Source of the DNA: Acidimicrobiales bacterium
GTDB taxonomy: Bacteria; Actinomycetota; Acidimicrobiia; Acidimicrobiales; SZUA-35
Direction of reading: 5' to 3'
Length of the DNA: 33,320 nt
Assembly (NCBI GenBank): GCA_013003535.1
Contig: JABDIY010000025.1
Coordinates: 1 to 33,320, forward strand
Shown here: piece after piece, positions 31,018 through 33,320 of the stretch
Layout: each line of letters begins with the position of its first letter
How positions within the stretch are numbered: position 1 is the stretch's first letter
Notes under the pieces: model-generated
Seen by the model: only the letters and a program-made list of their open reading frames with translations
Told to the model about the DNA's origin: nothing
Database searches by the model: none
Made by a program: the position numbers and the translations under genes

Positions 31018-33018
31018 CTATTTAGACGGAGCCGCAGGCGCCCAGGACGCAACGGCTCCGGCGGGTGGCTGGTAGACGGTGAAAGGGCTTGGGTCGGAAC
31101 CCTGGGTGACCGTCTCGCCGACATCGGGATCGTGGACCTCATCGACGACCAGTGGTCGCGTCTTCAGGTTATAGGTGTGCGAGCCGACGGTGCCGCTGTG
31201 CCGGCCGAGCTCGAACCCGAAGCCGAACTCGAGGAAGTCGAGTGACCACGGACCTAACGTCCACTCGTCCTCGATGATGCCCACGTCGATGCCAACCCGC
31301 CCCTGTATCTTGGGTCGTAGGTTGATGTCGAAGCCGTACCTCGGGTCGCTGACCGTGAAGCCGTAGTCACCACCGGGGCTTGACCGCTCGGCGGTGAACG
31401 CAACCGGTTCCCGCCTGTCGAACCACACCATGCCTTCGCTTACACCGCCAGTGAGCTTTGTCGAATCATTGGCGTCGACACGCATGCCGATCTTCCCGTT
31501 CGTGATGTCGGCGTCCACACCGATGTCGAGGGCCGCGTAGGCGACGCCGACGTCGAGGATGAGGTTTGTCTCCTCGCCTCCCTTCAACCACCAACCATCG
31601 ATGCTGCTTCGCTCGTTCCCGATCACCGGGTCGATGTGCTCGCTGAACGACTTGTCGAAGCCGGGGCAGTTCCTCGTTTTCGGATCCGGTCCCGGAATCG
31701 AGATTTTCAGAGAGCAATTGGCCCGCGCTTCCAGGACAAACTCTTTACCGTCGAAGGTCTTGTCGCCGGGAAGGCCTGTTGCTTGATACGCCGGGCTCCC
31801 GTTGGCGGAAACGTTGACGGGTGCGACCGCCAGCTCCAGTTGCATCGGGCCCGATCCGCCGCCCGAACGATGGGTCACGTCGATCGAGAAGGGTGCCCGA
31901 ACTCCGAACCCGAAGGCGAACGAGTAGTCGAATTTGATGTAGTAGCGACCGTGCCACCACGTCTTCTTCGCAATCGTGTACTCCCATGTATCCTCGTGGG
32001 CCTTGCCGTAACTGAACCCGGTCAGGAAATATTTGGTGTTGAACTTCGGAGCACCGCCCCAGTAATCGATATTCGATCCAGGCGGCAGGAATTCTGGGCC
32101 CAGCACCAGGGGCGCCACCGTTTCTGTTGCGTCATAAGCACCAGCAGTGATACCGGCGGTGTGTGCAACGAGCGGCGCGGCAGTCACACTATTCGGCCCG
32201 GTGATTCCGTTCGGACCAGTGATCGGTAGGACTGTCACACGACGGATCGACCGCTCGCCACTGTTGACCAACAGGTTGAGAAGTTCAGCGTCGTCCATGG
32301 CCAATGCGTGACGAACCCGTACGTTGCCCGAAACCCGCCTGCCGGGACCCTTCTGGGCGAGCTGCTTTCGGATCTTGTCCAGGTTCTTGGCCAGGCCAGG
32401 ACTGGGCTCCTCGTCGCTGTTGATCGTGACGCAGAAGTCATGAAGGGCCCGGTCCCGTTGCGGGCCGCACGGGTTCTGCAGTGGTTTCACAGTGACCTCC
32501 CGGTCGATCACGATTCGGTCCTCGAGCTCGATAATGGTCTCTTCGTACTTTGGTGCCGCGCCGATCAAGCGCTGGAACTGCGGTTCGAAGAGCTGATCGA
32601 CCTCCGGTGCGTGGCGCAAAGACGTCGCTTCTACAAAAGCGGCAAGGTCGAGCTTGCCGCCGGGAGCAACGCGGACTGTGTCGAGTCCTGCGTTCTCGAG
32701 CTCGCCGGCTCCGACCGCCTGAACGAATTGTGGTGATGCCAAAGCTTCGTTCACCACTTCCTCGGCTGGCCGCGTGTCGGGTTGTGGCGGCGGCTGCTCG
32801 GGATCAGCGGGTTGAGAGGGAGCAGTCGGGTCCAGTGTCGATCCGGACGAGTCCGATATTGGAATGCCGGGGACGTTCACCCCGACCGCCACTTCAGCCG
32901 CGCCCGCCGACTGAGAGCCGGTTATGAGGCTGAGGGCAACAGTGATAGCGGCGACCAATCTCATGGACCGGCCCCCTGTGGAACGATGCTTCTTGTGGAA
33001 GCTGCCTTGGTTGTTCAT
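31018..33018 (-). CDS. Large secreted protein of unknown function
   Basis: A 666-residue protein I do not recognise. The N-terminus carries a basic region and a hydrophobic core MRLVAAITVALSLITG with a probable cleavage after AGAA (near residue 41). A Pro/Gln-rich linker follows (about 58-83), then a mixed region with a CGPQRDRALHDFC cysteine pair, a short repeat ITGPNGITGPN, and a long aromatic, beta-rich part (about 320-620) with another cysteine pair. ATG 33018 has AAAGGAG at good spacing; a second ATG at 32964 has AGGGGG upstream and would give a normal-length signal peptide. It is probably an extracellular or surface beta-sheet protein. The gene follows a WD40-type gene on the same strand. 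Confidence 0.7.
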   Translation of the reverse strand: MNNQGSFHKKHRSTGGRSMRLVAAITVALSLITGSQSAGAAEVAVGVNVPGIPISDSSGSTLDPTAPSQPADPEQPPPQPDTRPAEEVVNEALASPQFVQAVGAGELENAGLDTVRVAPGGKLDLAAFVEATSLRHAPEVDQLFEPQFQRLIGAAPKYEETIIELEDRIVIDREVTVKPLQNPCGPQRDRALHDFCVTINSDEEPSPGLAKNLDKIRKQLAQKGPGRRVSGNVRVRHALAMDDAELLNLLVNSGERSIRRVTVLPITGPNGITGPNSVTAAPLVAHTAGITAGAYDATETVAPLVLGPEFLPPGSNIDYWGGAPKFNTKYFLTGFSYGKAHEDTWEYTIAKKTWWHGRYYIKFDYSFAFGFGVRAPFSIDVTHRSGGGSGPMQLELAVAPVNVSANGSPAYQATGLPGDKTFDGKEFVLEARANCSLKISIPGPDPKTRNCPGFDKSFSEHIDPVIGNERSSIDGWWLKGGEETNLILDVGVAYAALDIGVDADITNGKIGMRVDANDSTKLTGGVSEGMVWFDRREPVAFTAERSSPGGDYGFTVSDPRYGFDINLRPKIQGRVGIDVGIIEDEWTLGPWSLDFLEFGFGFELGRHSGTVGSHTYNLKTRPLVVDEVHDPDVGETVTQGSDPSPFTVYQPPAGAVASWAPAAPSK

Positions 33019-33103
33019 CGGTTTCTCCTTTGTTTTGAGTTACCGATGAGATGCACCTACTTGCTCGCGAGTTCGCGGCGATTCAACGTTTCTTTGGCTG
33101 GGG

Positions 33104-33320
33104 CTATTCGTTCTGTGGACAGACCGGTCGTGGTGCGATGTCGGGCCCGGCGTGTCGAGCCCATTCGTCGGCGGTCATGTCTCGGGCGGCGAGAGCGCAC
33201 ACAGCGATCGCCCATTGCGTGGGGCCAGGCCAGCGGATGATCTCGCCCGCATTCGATGCGGTGACGATGTGGGCACCATTGCCGATTCGGACCGAGCGGG
33301 TGTCGGCTTGGTGGACTTCG
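33104..33320 (-). CDS. C-terminal end of a probable WD40-repeat protein (partial)
   Basis: An open frame enters from the right edge and stops with TAG at 33104-33106, giving 72 residues. IVTASNAGEIIRWPGPTQW reads like the last blade of a propeller, and AVCALAARDMTADEWARHAG followed by VCPQ resembles the usual ending of large actinobacterial WD40 proteins (often BTAD or NACHT-type regulators): CxLAxRxLTxxEWxxY...CP. The N-terminal domains are outside the window, so the class cannot be fixed. The secreted-protein gene starts 85 bases downstream of its stop with its own good ribosome binding site. Confidence 0.7.
   Translation of the reverse strand, partial: EVHQADTRSVRIGNGAHIVTASNAGEIIRWPGPTQWAIAVCALAARDMTADEWARHAGPDIAPRPVCPQNE

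Noticed and set aside
32190-32225. ITGPNGITGPN as a collagen-like or intein-like repeat
   Set aside because: Only two short copies are present and there is no Gly-x-y periodicity, so it is noted only as a local repeat.

Overview
The window is a dense, high-GC bacterial chromosome segment (roughly 60% GC, judged by eye). It looks like accessory catabolism from an actinomycete. The evidence is a DUF222/HNH (13E12-type) protein, a heterotetrameric sarcosine oxidase, GTG starts, and many genes whose start codon lies exactly where transcription should begin (leaderless mRNAs). I infer an uncultured Acidimicrobiia-like actinobacterium. No rRNA, tRNA, CRISPR array, insertion sequence or prophage gene was found.

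Layout. (1) 1-5155, plus strand: a putative sulfur-redox module. It has the tail of an upstream gene, a large Fe4S4/Mo-bisMGD oxidoreductase without an export signal, two half-length YeeE/YedE sulfur-transport proteins, a GntR/HutC regulator with a palindrome in its own promoter, and a rhodanese. (2) 5270-7029: an ECF sigma factor overlapping a membrane-anchored Kelch-like protein, probably its anti-sigma factor. (3) 7075-10545: an enoyl-CoA hydratase (minus), a DEAD-box RNA helicase behind a foldable leader that may hide its ribosome binding site, and a two-domain SnoaL-like protein. (4) 10679-15681, plus: soxBDAG, heterotetrameric sarcosine oxidase. (5) 15682-21943, minus: a seven-gene tryptophan/kynurenine degradation operon in transcription order RidA, 3-hydroxyanthranilate dioxygenase, ACMS decarboxylase, kynureninase, kynurenine monooxygenase, tryptophan dioxygenase, kynurenine formamidase. 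(6) 22094-30861: HNH protein, DUF2157/GDYXXLXY membrane pair, MFS transporter, UbiA prenyltransferase, secreted propeller lipoprotein, alpha/beta hydrolase, and a nitroreductase resembling iodotyrosine deiodinase. (7) 31018-33320, minus: a large secreted protein of unknown function and the C-terminal end of a probable WD40 protein.

How the genes work together. The kynurenine operon can take tryptophan to 2-aminomuconate semialdehyde, and RidA is well placed to act as 2-aminomuconate deaminase; the semialdehyde dehydrogenase is not in the window. Four consecutive junctions in this operon use the same GTGA stop/start overlap, which suggests translational coupling. Sarcosine oxidase would feed glycine and methylene-tetrahydrofolate into one-carbon metabolism. 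The two catabolic operons converge with no base between their stop codons.

The observations most worth a second look are the helicase leader, the recurrent -10 box at a fixed distance from start codons, the regulator/palindrome system of the molybdoenzyme module, the GTGA-coupled kynurenine operon, and the deiodinase-like flavoprotein.
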